Source: Myxococcales bacterium 68-20
GTDB lineage: Bacteria > Myxococcota_A > Polyangia > Polyangiales > Polyangiaceae
Reading direction: 5' to 3'
DNA: 64,000 nt
NCBI GenBank assembly: GCA_001899635.1
Contig: MKVQ01000020.1
Coordinates: 160,464 to 224,463, forward strand
Shown: in pieces, positions 34,801 to 42,479 of the stretch
Numbering within the stretch: the first letter of the stretch is position 1
Layout of the letters: each line of letters begins with the position of its first letter
Position numbers and translations under genes: made by a program
The notes under the pieces: generated by a model
Told to the model about the DNA's origin: nothing
The model's input: the letters and a program-made list of their open reading frames with translations, nothing else
Database searches by the model: none

Positions 34801-35355
34801 ATGTCTTCCGTGAAGCCGCCCGCGGCCCAACCTCCTCGACGAGGGGCATCCGAACCTTCCGTCACGATCGCGCAGCTTCGTGAGGTCGGGCTCTTCGGTG
34901 CGCTCTCGGACGAGTTCCTCGAGCACCTCGTCTCGACGCTGAGCGTCCTCCGCGTGATGGTCGGCGACACGATCTTCCGCGAGGGCGACCCCGCGCGCGA
35001 GATGTATGTCGTGCTCGAGGGCGAGATCGAGGTGCTGAAGAAGAGCCGCCGCGGTCGTGAGACGCGCGTCGCAATCCTAGGCCCCAACGATACCTTCGGC
35101 GAGATGTCGATCATCGACATGCAGCCGCGTTCGGCGACCGTTCGCGCGCTCGGCTCGGCGCGGCTCCTCCGCATCTCGACCGAGGAGATGGACGCGCTCT
35201 ACCGGCACGACCTCAAGTCGTACACCCTCATCGTCCTCAACATCGCGCGCGACCTCTCGCGCCGGCTGCGTGTGACCGACGGCCTGCTCGCTGACTTCAC
35301 TGCGAACGTTCTCGAGGAGTACGTCGCGAACAAGCCGGCGCCGAGCAAGCCGTAG
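34801..35355 (+). CDS. Cyclic-nucleotide-binding (CRP-like sensor) domain protein without HTH
   Basis: 184 aa. A single cNMP-binding domain at about 22-145: LFGALSDEFLEHL, VGDTIFREGDPAREMYVVLEGEIEV, and the phosphate-binding cassette FGEMSIIDMQPRSATVRALG, in which the Glu and Arg of the CRP FGExxxLxxxxRxAx pattern are kept. The C-terminal 35 residues form a helix (ARDLSRRLRVTDGLLADFT) and there is no DNA-binding domain, so it is probably a stand-alone sensor or a regulatory subunit. Start ATG at 34801, 56 bases after the Cys-rich lipoprotein. Confidence 0.85.
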   Translation: MSSVKPPAAQPPRRGASEPSVTIAQLREVGLFGALSDEFLEHLVSTLSVLRVMVGDTIFREGDPAREMYVVLEGEIEVLKKSRRGRETRVAILGPNDTFGEMSIIDMQPRSATVRALGSARLLRISTEEMDALYRHDLKSYTLIVLNIARDLSRRLRVTDGLLADFTANVLEEYVANKPAPSKP

Positions 35356-35465
35356 CAAGCGGCGCGTACAGTCGCGTCCTCGCGCGCGCGAGGCGATCGC
35401 TCGCGCTTCGGGCCGGAAGCACGGCGCGCGCGAACATCACTGGCGCTTGCGCTCGAAGCGACGCG

Positions 35466-35768
35466 TCAGCCCGGATCGGAGACGTCGCCGCCGTCGCCCG
35501 CGTCGTCTCCCGCATCGCCGGCGTCGCTCGCGTCGCCGCCGTCGCCGCCCGCATCACCGCCCGCATCACTGTCCGCCGGAGGCATCGAGGCGTCGGACGA
35601 CGGAGCACCCGATCCACCGTCAAGGGTCGACCCGAGCGAGCCTCCATCGCTGTTGGTGGCCGTATTCTCGGGATCGAGCGGCGGCAGGGGCTGCGGGTTC
35701 AACGTGCAGGCCACGAAGGCGAGCACGACGGCAAGAGAGGCGAGGAGCTGAAGGCGGCGCGTACGCAT
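35466..35768 (-). CDS. Small lipoprotein with LNPQPLPP motif (second of pair)
   Basis: 100 aa. Signal ends in AFVAC, and the motif LNPQPLPP starts two residues after the lipid-anchored Cys. The remainder is low complexity, rich in Asp, Gly, Ser and Ala (GGDAGGDGGDASDAGDAGDD). The ATG at 35768 overlaps the stop of the upstream gene (TGATG); a GTG at 35771 is an alternative. The same LNPQPLPP motif sits after the lipobox of the upstream gene, so the motif rather than the tail is the conserved part. Confidence 0.75.
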   Translation of the reverse strand: MRTRRLQLLASLAVVLAFVACTLNPQPLPPLDPENTATNSDGGSLGSTLDGGSGAPSSDASMPPADSDAGGDAGGDGGDASDAGDAGDDAGDGGDVSDPG

Positions 35769-36037
35769 CACTGGTCATTCCCGCTGTCGGCAGCGTCCGC
35801 GGAATCGGCCCCTGCGTCGGCCGAGACTCCGGCGTCCGTGCCCGGAGACATCCCTTCGCCGTCGCTGCTGTCGTCGTCCTCGGTCCCGTCGCTCGGCGTG
35901 CCGAACCCGTCGGGCGGCTCGCCCGGCGGAAGCGGCTGAGGGTTGAGCTTCGTGTCGCCCGAATCGCTCATGCACGCCGGCACGGCGTGCAGCAGCGCGA
36001 CGGATATCGCGACCAGGGGGAGCCACCGACGAAGCAT
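35768..36037 (-). CDS. Small lipoprotein with LNPQPLPP motif (first of pair)
   Basis: 89 aa. Signal ends in HAVPAC, followed nine residues later by LNPQPLPPGEPPDG, then an acidic Asp/Ser/Gly/Ala tail. Start ATG at 36037. Its stop overlaps the start of the next gene by one base. Both proteins are very short, acidic and outer-surface candidates. The acidic tails could bind calcium or sit in the matrix; that is speculation. An AT-rich patch at about 36073-36090 upstream may hold the promoter. Confidence 0.75.
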   Translation of the reverse strand: MLRRWLPLVAISVALLHAVPACMSDSGDTKLNPQPLPPGEPPDGFGTPSDGTEDDDSSDGEGMSPGTDAGVSADAGADSADAADSGNDQ

Positions 36038-36172
36038 GGGAGCCGACCTTCATGGAAGCATCGGGGGTGCCAGAAACAAAATAAAGGGGAATCCGAGGGC
36101 CTGGCACGGGCGAGGCGCCTTGGACCACGACTCCTTGCTAGGAGATGGCTCACGTTGGCACAATCGCCCCCT

Positions 36173-36910
36173 ATGACCGGTGACACCGTTCTCTCCGCAA
36201 GCGACGTTCTGGCCGTTCGCGTCCAGAACGTCGTGAAGCGTGTTCGGGACGGCGCGACGCGCCGGACCGTCCTCGACGACGTGAGCTTCGACGTGAAACG
36301 CGGCGAGCTGGTCATCGTTCGCGGTCCGAGCGGCAGCGGCAAGACGACGCTCCTTGCGATCGTGGGCGCGATGCTCTCGCCGACGAGCGGCGAGGTGCAC
36401 CTCGACGGCGAGCCGACCTCCCGTCTCCGAGAGGCTCATCGGGCCGAGATCCGCCGCCGGAAGGTGGGCTTCGTCTTCCAGGACCTCCAGCTCCTCGACG
36501 GGCTCACCGCGCTCCGGAACGTCCTCCTCCCGCGTGTGCCCGACGGCGTGACGAAGGCGGACGAGACGCGCGCGAGAGCGCTCCTCGAGCAAAGAGGCCT
36601 CGGCAAGCTCGCGGACTCGAAGGCGAAGGGGCTCTCGGGGGGAGAGCGCCAGCGCGTCGCGCTGTGCCGTGCGTTGCTGAACGATCCGAGCCTGCTCGTC
36701 CTCGACGAGCCGACGGCGCACCTCGACGACGCCAATGCCGTTGCGATCGCCGAGGAGCTCGCGGCGCTGGCGCGTGAAGGTCGCGCGCTCCTCGTCGCGA
36801 CGCACGATGCTCGCATCGCGAAGAGCGCAGGGGTCTCGCGTGTGCTCGACCTTGCCGGCGGCAAAGTGGTGAGCCAAGGTCCGGAGCCGTCTCCCGAGCT
36901 CTCGGGGTAA
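36173..36910 (+). CDS. ABC transporter ATPase subunit (LolD/MacB-like)
   Basis: 245 aa. Walker A GPSGSGKTTLL, Q-loop FVFQDLQLLDGL, signature LSGGERQRVALCRAL, Walker B LLVLDEPTAHLD, H-loop VATHDARI. The short linker and FQDLQLLDGLTALRN fit the LolD/MacB/FtsE group. Start at the ATG at 36173; a 10-codon open frame (MAHVGTIAPY) begins at 36145 and ends with its TGA overlapping this ATG, so translational coupling to a leader peptide is possible. The next gene, a membrane protein, starts 15 bases after the stop, which suggests a transport or cofactor-handling unit. Confidence 0.88.
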   Translation: MTGDTVLSASDVLAVRVQNVVKRVRDGATRRTVLDDVSFDVKRGELVIVRGPSGSGKTTLLAIVGAMLSPTSGEVHLDGEPTSRLREAHRAEIRRRKVGFVFQDLQLLDGLTALRNVLLPRVPDGVTKADETRARALLEQRGLGKLADSKAKGLSGGERQRVALCRALLNDPSLLVLDEPTAHLDDANAVAIAEELAALAREGRALLVATHDARIAKSAGVSRVLDLAGGKVVSQGPEPSPELSG

Positions 36911-36925
36911 AGGCCCCAAGACGTC

Positions 36926-37954
36926 ATGACGAACTTCCTCGAGCCCTGGGTGCTCCTTCGCCTCGCCGCGGGCGTCGTGGCGTTCGCGCTCTTCACGCGC
37001 GGAGCGATGACCGCGCAGAAGGTCCTCCGTCACTTCGACGTGCGCCGGGCGACCGAGGGACAGCTCGCGCTCGAGAAGCAGCTCGAGCTCGCAGCGACCT
37101 TCTCGCGGGTCGCAGCGGTGGTGCAGATCCTGGCGCTCGCGTTGAGCGCCCTCGCCGCCGATCGCTTGAGCCGGGGCGTTCGTGGAGCCATGTGCGCGTA
37201 CGGCGTGTTCTCGGCGCACGAATGGGGGTTCCGCTCGCTCGCCGCGACGGTCGGCGTCGCGCTGGTCGCCGGGACCGTCACGCAGCTCTATGCGTTCGAT
37301 GCCCGCGTGCGGACGCTCGATCTCGCGCGGCCGCTCTCGATCGCGACGTGTTTGATGGCGCCGCTGTCGCTCATCGATCTCGCGGCCGCATCGAAGTTCT
37401 TGCTCGGGCTCGATCTCTCCGTCGTCGCCTCGTGCTGCTCGGTTCAGCTCGATCCGGTCGCCGCCACCGGCGAGACCTTCGCATCGGGACCACGCGTGCT
37501 CTTCACGGCGCTCGGCGTCCTCGGCGCGGTCCTCTCGATCGGTGCGGCGCTCTTCGCGGCGCGCTCTCCCTCCCGTCCGCGCGTGCTCGTCGCGGGCGCG
37601 GTCTCGGTCCTCGCGTTGCCCGCTGCGCTGGCCGCATCGGTCCTCGAGGTCGCGCCGCACGCGTTCGAAGTGCCGACCCATGTCTGTCCGTTCTGCCTTC
37701 TGAGACCGGACGTCTTGGCGCTCGGCTATCCGCTCTACGGCGCGCTGTTCCTGGCGACGGCCTGGGTGGGCGGCGCCGCGGTCAGCGCGATCCTCTCGCG
37801 AGGAGGATCAGCGAAGGCTGCGCTCGGAGACTTCGCCGCCCACCGTCTACGCCGCGGCGCGATGGCGTGGGGATGTGCGCTCGTGCTCGGCGCGCTCCCG
37901 GTGATCCGCTTCGCGATCGTCTCTGGCGGAGCCTCGCTCTTCCAGGGACAGTGA
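36926..37954 (+). CDS. Multi-spanning membrane protein with CCS and CPFC cysteine motifs
   Basis: 342 aa, about eight predicted helices. Not an FtsX or ABC-2 permease by any motif I can see. Two conserved-looking Cys sites stand out: SVVASCCSVQLDP in an external loop (about 170) and THVCPFCLLRPD (about 254), the latter a CxxC in a loop before a helix. This suggests thiol redox or metal binding. It begins 15 bases after the ABC ATPase and is probably co-transcribed. A NosL-like copper lipoprotein is encoded 0.9 kb further on, with a YaeQ gene on the other strand between them; a copper-related function is therefore a hypothesis. Confidence 0.75.
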   Translation: MTNFLEPWVLLRLAAGVVAFALFTRGAMTAQKVLRHFDVRRATEGQLALEKQLELAATFSRVAAVVQILALALSALAADRLSRGVRGAMCAYGVFSAHEWGFRSLAATVGVALVAGTVTQLYAFDARVRTLDLARPLSIATCLMAPLSLIDLAAASKFLLGLDLSVVASCCSVQLDPVAATGETFASGPRVLFTALGVLGAVLSIGAALFAARSPSRPRVLVAGAVSVLALPAALAASVLEVAPHAFEVPTHVCPFCLLRPDVLALGYPLYGALFLATAWVGGAAVSAILSRGGSAKAALGDFAAHRLRRGAMAWGCALVLGALPVIRFAIVSGGASLFQGQ

Positions 37955-38023
37955 CGCGGAGGGCCTCGCGGTGAGCGCTCACGCCCGCACGGTGACGCCC
38001 GGCCGCGACGTCCCCTGCAAGGC

Positions 38024-38590
38024 TCAGGCTCGAGCCGCGCCCTCGTCGGCCACGAGCGAGGCGCGCTCGAGCAGCGTCTCGAGCGTCGAGCCCCCGACCG
38101 ACACGTAGAGCTGACCGTCGTTGCGTGTCATCTCGAGCTTGGTGTTCCGGTCGATCTTCGATCCGAGCTCGTCGAGGAACGCGCCGGCGATGCGCCAGAC
38201 CTCGATCTCGTCCACCTTGTGGATCGTCCGACTCGAGGCCTCGCGTCGGAGTTGCGAGAGCTCCGCGGCCGTGAACAGCGCCACGCGCCGAGCCGCCTTC
38301 GAGGCCTTGTGGAGACGCTCCGCCGACGGCGAGCCGACATCGATCCACGCGAGGAGGATGCCCGTCGGGTCGTGCACCGCGACCGGTGGCTCGTCGGTGG
38401 ACGACAGGCCGCCCTTGCTGAAGGCGATGCCCTCTTCGAACGACAGGCAATACGCGAGCGTGCGGAGCAAGAGGTATCGCATGGACTCGGAGGGATGCCG
38501 CGCGACCCGCAGATCAAGCGTCTCGTAGACGCTTCGGTCGACGTCCGAGAGCGCAATTTCGAAGTGATGGACCGTCGCCGTCAGCGCCAT
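38024..38590 (-). CDS. yaeQ: YaeQ family protein
   Basis: 188 aa. The family pattern is clear: MALTATVHHFEIALSDVDRS, then LRVARHPSESMRYLLLRTLAYCL, FSKGGLSSTDEPPVAVHDPTG and IEVWRI, ending in a beta-rich part (LEMTRNDGQLYVSVGG). YaeQ proteins have a PD-(D/E)xK-like nuclease fold (residues in the E..DEP..H area) and have been tied to RfaH suppression, but no activity is established. Start ATG at 38590, the usual MAL N-terminus; a longer frame to 38647 lacks a site. It lies convergent to the membrane protein gene. Confidence 0.88.
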   Translation of the reverse strand: MALTATVHHFEIALSDVDRSVYETLDLRVARHPSESMRYLLLRTLAYCLSFEEGIAFSKGGLSSTDEPPVAVHDPTGILLAWIDVGSPSAERLHKASKAARRVALFTAAELSQLRREASSRTIHKVDEIEVWRIAGAFLDELGSKIDRNTKLEMTRNDGQLYVSVGGSTLETLLERASLVADEGAARA

Positions 38591-38827
38591 GGGTACGCCA
38601 GCGCTTAGCACGGGCGCACCGAGACCGCCGCGCTCGAGGCGAAGCACGCGCCGACGCCAGCGATCGGGTCGAGCGACGGAGCGACGCGCCGAACGCGAGG
38701 TCGCGGTTCGTCCGTCTCGTCGGAGAGAGACTTCACAGATGCCATGAGGGAAGCGCGGAGCGCCCGGGACGATGACGCTGCGCGCGCGGTGGGCTAGGAG
38801 AGCGAGCGAACCGAGCTGGAGGCACCG

Positions 38828-39256
38828 ATGCGTCGTCGAGATTTCATCCTCGCCATGATGACCTCAGCCGTCGCTGTGGCGTGCAAAGGGAAGGCGGCCG
38901 AGCAGCGATGCAAGCACTGCGGGATGAAGATCGATCCCGCGAGCGCGTGGCGCGCCGACCTGATCGCGACGGACGGGACGACCACCAGCTTCGATACGCC
39001 TCGCTGTGCCCTGACGTCGTGGCGGAGCGGCAAGTCGCAGGCGGCCTCGCTCCGAGCGCAGGAGTACTACGAGCGCACCTGGCGCAACGCCGATGAGCTG
39101 CGGTTCGTGATCGGTGGCGACGTGGTGGGCCCGATGGGACCCGACCTCGTTCCGGTCGAGCCTTCGCGCGTGACGAAGTTCATCCAGGATCACGGCGCCG
39201 ACCGTGCGCTGCGTGTCGACGAGATCACGGCGGATGTGCTCGCCGCGATGAAGTAG
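38828..39256 (+). CDS. NosL-like copper-binding lipoprotein
   Basis: 142 aa. A twin-Arg-like start (MRRRDFILAMM) with a lipobox ending AVAC (Cys about 19). The NosL signature follows: RCKHCGMKID (C-x2-C-G-M), then FDTPRCALTSWR, and VVGPMGPDLVPV, which matches the GPMGxxLxP motif of NosL. NosL binds Cu(I) and delivers it to nitrous-oxide reductase through NosDFY, but many genomes use NosL-like proteins elsewhere. No nosZ or nosDFY is in the window; the nearby ABC ATPase and Cys-rich membrane protein are possible partners. Also called a copper chaperone candidate. Confidence 0.82.
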   Translation: MRRRDFILAMMTSAVAVACKGKAAEQRCKHCGMKIDPASAWRADLIATDGTTTSFDTPRCALTSWRSGKSQAASLRAQEYYERTWRNADELRFVIGGDVVGPMGPDLVPVEPSRVTKFIQDHGADRALRVDEITADVLAAMK

Positions 39257-39395
39257 CGCATACGCGAGGATGCGCGCGGGAGCAGCGACGCAGCACGACT
39301 CGCCTCAGCCTTGAACGTCGAAAGAACCGTACAAAGGTCGAGCGGGCCGTCGCTTGCGGCCACGCGGGGACGCGGTAACGTTGCACCTTACAACG

Positions 39396-39632
39396 ATGGA
39401 ACAACCGCACGCCGAGCTTCCACCAAGACTGCGCCGGACCCTCGAGTTGGTGTACGGCGTCGAGGGCGTGACGGCCGCCCGTGTGTGGCACTGGCCAGGT
39501 CGCGTCGCCGTCGGTGTTCGACCCGCGATGCTCTCTGCACCCTCGGAGCTGCTGCGCCGCGTGGAGTCCGCCGTCGCCGGCCTGCGTGAGCCCGAAGAGA
39601 CCTGGGACTTCGGTCTCCTCGAGACCGAGTGA
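39396..39632 (+). CDS. Small conserved-looking protein, function unknown
   Basis: 78 aa from the ATG at 39396. Sequence is regular alpha/beta (RRTLELVYGVEGVTAARVWHWPGRVAVGVRP, then a helix ELLRRVESAVAGLREP and acidic end). No signal or membrane helix. The fold could be a small ferredoxin-like domain (beta-alpha-beta). Not recognised. It follows the NosL-like gene by 139 bases; its codon use is like that of the neighbours, which supports it being real. Confidence 0.6.
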   Translation: MEQPHAELPPRLRRTLELVYGVEGVTAARVWHWPGRVAVGVRPAMLSAPSELLRRVESAVAGLREPEETWDFGLLETE

Positions 39633-39946
39633 ATCGACGCGCGTAGGGCGCGTACGAGCGAGAGCGCGCGAGATGGTGAGAGGTGATGGCGTGATCTTCG
39701 AGATCGCGCTTGCTCGTACCTCGGGCGCTCCCGTCCTCGTACGTCGGATCCGCGTTTCAGGATCACCCGAGCGGGCGGCGGTCGTTCGAACGGGCGCGCG
39801 TCCGGTCGCGCGAGCGCAGTGATGCAATGTCGTCGGTGGCGGGCTCGGCTGGTGACGGCGGCAGACAAACGCGAAACGCGCGCAGACCCGGGAGGGGCGT
39901 GCGCGCGTGGCGGCGAACGAAGCGTCTCGAGACGCTTCGCTTGGGC
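39633..39946. other. 314-base stretch without a confident gene
   Basis: A 49-codon frame (39673-39822) has coding-like composition but no ribosome site. Otherwise nothing is seen. Serves as the 3' spacer of the convergent CarD gene and the small protein. Confidence 0.35.
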
Positions 39947-40453
39947 TCAGTTGCTGACGAAGATCGACTCGATCTCGTTCTTGACCTGATCCTCGGTCTG
40001 CTCGCGGGCGATCGCGATTTCCTTCACGATGAGCGTGCGCGCGGTGTCGAGCATGCGGCGCTCGCCGAACGAGAGCTGCTTGTCGGTCTTGAGGCGGTAG
40101 AGATCGCGAAGAACCTCGGCCACGTCGTAGATCGAGCCCGTCTTGATCTTGTCCATGAACCCGCGGTAGCGGCGGTTCCAGGTCTGGTTGTCGAAAGCGA
40201 TCGTCCTCTCCTTGAGGATGTCGAAGATCTCGCGGATCTCCTGCTCGCTGATGACCTGACGCAGACCCACGGCGCCCGCGTTGGAGACCGGGACCATGAT
40301 CTTGCGGTCCGTGTCCATGATGCGGAGGACGTAGAAGGACTGGCGCTTCCCAGCGATGTCCTTCTCCTCGATCTTGATGACCTCGGCCACTCCCTGGGCG
40401 GGGTAGACAGCCTTGTCACCGACCTTGAACTTCACGTCCGTTCCAGCCTGCAT
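39947..40453 (-). CDS. cdnL: CarD-family RNA-polymerase-binding regulator (CdnL-like)
   Basis: 168 aa. N-terminal RNAP-interaction Tudor-like domain (VGDKAVYPAQGVAEVIKIEEKDIAGKRQSFYVLRI), then the helical DNA-binding part with NRRYRGFMDKIKTGSIYDVAEVLRDLYRL and LSFGERRMLDTARTLIVKEIA. The length and both motifs match CdnL/CarD proteins, which stabilise open complexes at rRNA and housekeeping promoters and are essential in Myxococcus xanthus. The start ATG at 40453 follows AAGGAGA. A clear promoter (TTGACA-18-TAGAGT) sits 250 bases upstream, leaving a long 5' leader. Confidence 0.95.
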   Translation of the reverse strand: MQAGTDVKFKVGDKAVYPAQGVAEVIKIEEKDIAGKRQSFYVLRIMDTDRKIMVPVSNAGAVGLRQVISEQEIREIFDILKERTIAFDNQTWNRRYRGFMDKIKTGSIYDVAEVLRDLYRLKTDKQLSFGERRMLDTARTLIVKEIAIAREQTEDQVKNEIESIFVSN

Positions 40454-41405
40454 AGCGTCTCCTTCGTCTCCTGAACCCCTTGGGGTCCGGACTGATCCGT
40501 TCGCTCCTAAGATGAATCACCAAGGAGCAAGCGAATCGCTCATCTACAAGGTCACTGCGTAAGCGCCGACCACACGCCCGACTGCAGGAATCGCGAGATG
40601 CGAAACCTCAGGCATTCTTCCGGAGCGCGCCCGCTACTCTCGATGATTGGGGCGCAAACTATCCGGCATTCGTCGGTGCCACCGGCCGCAACTTCAGGCG
40701 GGCGTACTCTAGTTCCAGAACCCGTCTCCTGTCAAATTATTTGTGCAAAAAAGTACGGGATGTAGGAACCGAGCCGCGGATGCAGGTGGCTGCAGGTGAC
40801 GAGCGAGCGTGGTGAGGAAGCAAGGCGTGGTCTTGGGAAGCGCCGCGAATCGCGTTGCTTCATCGACACTTCAAGCGCGAACGGCCGTTGGCTCGTCTTC
40901 GTTCAGCGGGGTGAGAAAACACCCAACTACAGTGGGAATGTGTAAGGAAAGGGGCGCTTGCGCAAGGTCAGACGCGCCGATTTCCGCAGCGAATGAACGT
41001 ACGCGCGAAAGCCGAAGAGACAGGTTCGATCGAAGCTCCTCCGGCTTGCGCGCACGGTTAAGTCGCTGCGTTTCGTCGAGTGAGTCACGCCCACAAGGCG
41101 GTGGTCGAAGTTTGGTCGGGCACCGTCATGAGCTCTCGCACAACGCGCTTGTCTCCCATATGCGCGAAGTCGGCGAAGCCGGAGAGAGCGCGAGCGTGAA
41201 GCGGAAGAACGCGTTGCGTGCGCAGGTCGCGCACGTCGCTCGCGCGGGTTCGCGTGGTCATGAAGCGCGACGGCGAGAAGGTTGCGCGCGCATGTCCGCG
41301 AGCCAGTGGCGACTCCGCGCGCGGGTTGCGCGTGCGTGCCCGTGGAGCGCTGCTGCGAGGCTGGATCCGCAACGTACGTTGCTCGCGCGGCCGCGCAGCT
41401 GTGGC
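40454..41405. other. About 950 bases without a recognisable gene
   Basis: The left third holds the CarD leader and promoter. The rest, up to the Ppx gene end, is moderately less GC-rich in places (AT patch around 40731-40760) and rich in GCGC words; open frames here have atypical amino-acid content. A non-coding RNA is possible but I see no conserved structure. Confidence 0.4.
40706..40735 (-). promoter_or_regulatory. Housekeeping-type promoter of the CarD gene
   Basis: On the minus strand TTGACA (40735-40730) and TAGAGT (40711-40706) are 18 bases apart. The TTGACA box is consensus and the -10 matches 4 of 6. Transcription would start near 40699, giving a 5' leader of about 245 bases before the ATG at 40453. 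Confidence 0.7.
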
Positions 41406-42326
41406 TCAGCGCGCGAGCTGTTCGGCCAGGCCCCAGCGCACGCCGCGATCGGAGATCATGAGCTCGCTGGCGCCGACGTGCTCGAGGTACGCGAGCGCGA
41501 TCAGCCCGCCAGCGACGATGACGTCGGCTCGCTTCGGCTCGAGCCCAGGGACCGCGCATCGCTGCTCCTGCGGAAGGCGCGCGAGCTCGGTGATGACGCG
41601 TTCGATCTCCGTGACCGGCATCCGGAGCCCATGCACGCGTGCGCCGTCGTAGACCTCCATCTTCAACGAGACTGCCGCGAGGGTGGTCATCGTCCCAGCG
41701 ATACCGACCGGCGGGAGATCGCTCTCGAAGGCCGGCACCGAGGCGAAGGCCGATCGCGCGCTCTCGCGCACGGCAGTGAGCTCGGCCTGGGTCGGTGGAT
41801 CGCTCTTCACGTGACGCTCGGTCAAGCGCACGCTCCCGACGTCGTAGCTATGGGCAAAGAGGACCGCGCTCTTCGCTCGGTCGCCGTGGACGACCTCCGT
41901 GCTCCCTCCGCCGATGTCGAAGACACGCACGTGTGATGACGTGCCGACCGAGGGGATGCCGCTGAGCGCGCCGGCGAAGGTGAGCCGTGCCTCTTCGTCA
42001 CCCGAGATCGTGCGCGCCTCCACGCCCAGCTTCGCTTTCACGTGGCCGCGTACGGCCTCGCCGCCCCCGGCGTCGCGCATCGCGCTCGTCCCGACCACGT
42101 CGACCCGCTGCACTCCGAGCCGATCGACGATGTCGGCGTAGCGATCGATCGCGGCGTTCGTTCGTTCGATCGCCGCGGGCGCGAGGGTGCGGGTCTTGTC
42201 CACTCCTTCGCCGAGGCGGGTGATCGTCGCGCGCTCCTCGAGGGCCACGAGCTGGCCCGACGCGTCGCGCTCCGCGACGAGGAGAAGGACGGTGTTGGTT
42301 CCGATGTCGATCGCGGCGACGGGCAT
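41406..42326 (-). CDS. ppx: Exopolyphosphatase / guanosine-pentaphosphate phosphatase family (short form)
   Basis: 306 aa, the short two-domain form without the C-terminal HD part of GppA. ASKHA fold: AAIDIGTNTVLLLVAE (phosphate 1), EEARLTFAGAL, FDIGGGSTEVV (phosphate 2), GIAGTMTTLAAVSL and ISDRGVRWGLAEQL at the C-terminus. Degrades polyphosphate and may dephosphorylate pppGpp, so it links to the starvation response. Start ATG at 42326. An OmpA-like gene ends upstream on the same strand, but hairpins between them suggest separate transcripts. Confidence 0.92.
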   Translation of the reverse strand: MPVAAIDIGTNTVLLLVAERDASGQLVALEERATITRLGEGVDKTRTLAPAAIERTNAAIDRYADIVDRLGVQRVDVVGTSAMRDAGGGEAVRGHVKAKLGVEARTISGDEEARLTFAGALSGIPSVGTSSHVRVFDIGGGSTEVVHGDRAKSAVLFAHSYDVGSVRLTERHVKSDPPTQAELTAVRESARSAFASVPAFESDLPPVGIAGTMTTLAAVSLKMEVYDGARVHGLRMPVTEIERVITELARLPQEQRCAVPGLEPKRADVIVAGGLIALAYLEHVGASELMISDRGVRWGLAEQLAR

Positions 42327-42400
42327 GACAGGGTCTTTCGGGGCTGGACGAGCTTCGCGTGGTGAACGAGGCGAAGGGATAGGAAGCGGGAAATGACGAA

Positions 42401-42427
42401 GGCCTCAGGAACGCCGTTCCCGAGGCC
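42401..42427 (-). terminator. Hairpin between ompA-like gene and ppx
   Basis: Arms GGCCTC-A-GGAAC and GTTCC-C-GAGGCC enclose a 3-base loop (GCC). On the minus strand it is followed by TTCGTCATTTCC, a weak T-rich run. Likely ends transcription of the OmpA-like gene. Confidence 0.6.
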
Positions 42428-42455
42428 CACAGTGGGGACGGCGCGGCGATCGCCG

Positions 42456-42474
42456 CCGGCCGTCCGAAGGCCGG
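42456..42474 (-). terminator. Short stem just after the OmpA-like stop codon
   Basis: Arms CCGGCC and GGCCGG with a 7-base loop, lying 6 bases beyond the stop codon. May add to the terminator at 42401. Confidence 0.45.
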
Positions 42475-42479
42475 AGTCG

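Noticed and set aside
36050..37681. 543-aa minus-strand frame
   Set aside because: Antisense of the ABC ATPase and the membrane protein; no motif or start signal.
39673..39822. Possible 49-aa protein
   Set aside because: Regular composition, but no ribosome site and no neighbour that would support it.
40809..41936. 375-aa plus-strand frame over the gene-free region and ppx
   Set aside because: It runs antisense through the Ppx gene and has no ribosome site or domain.
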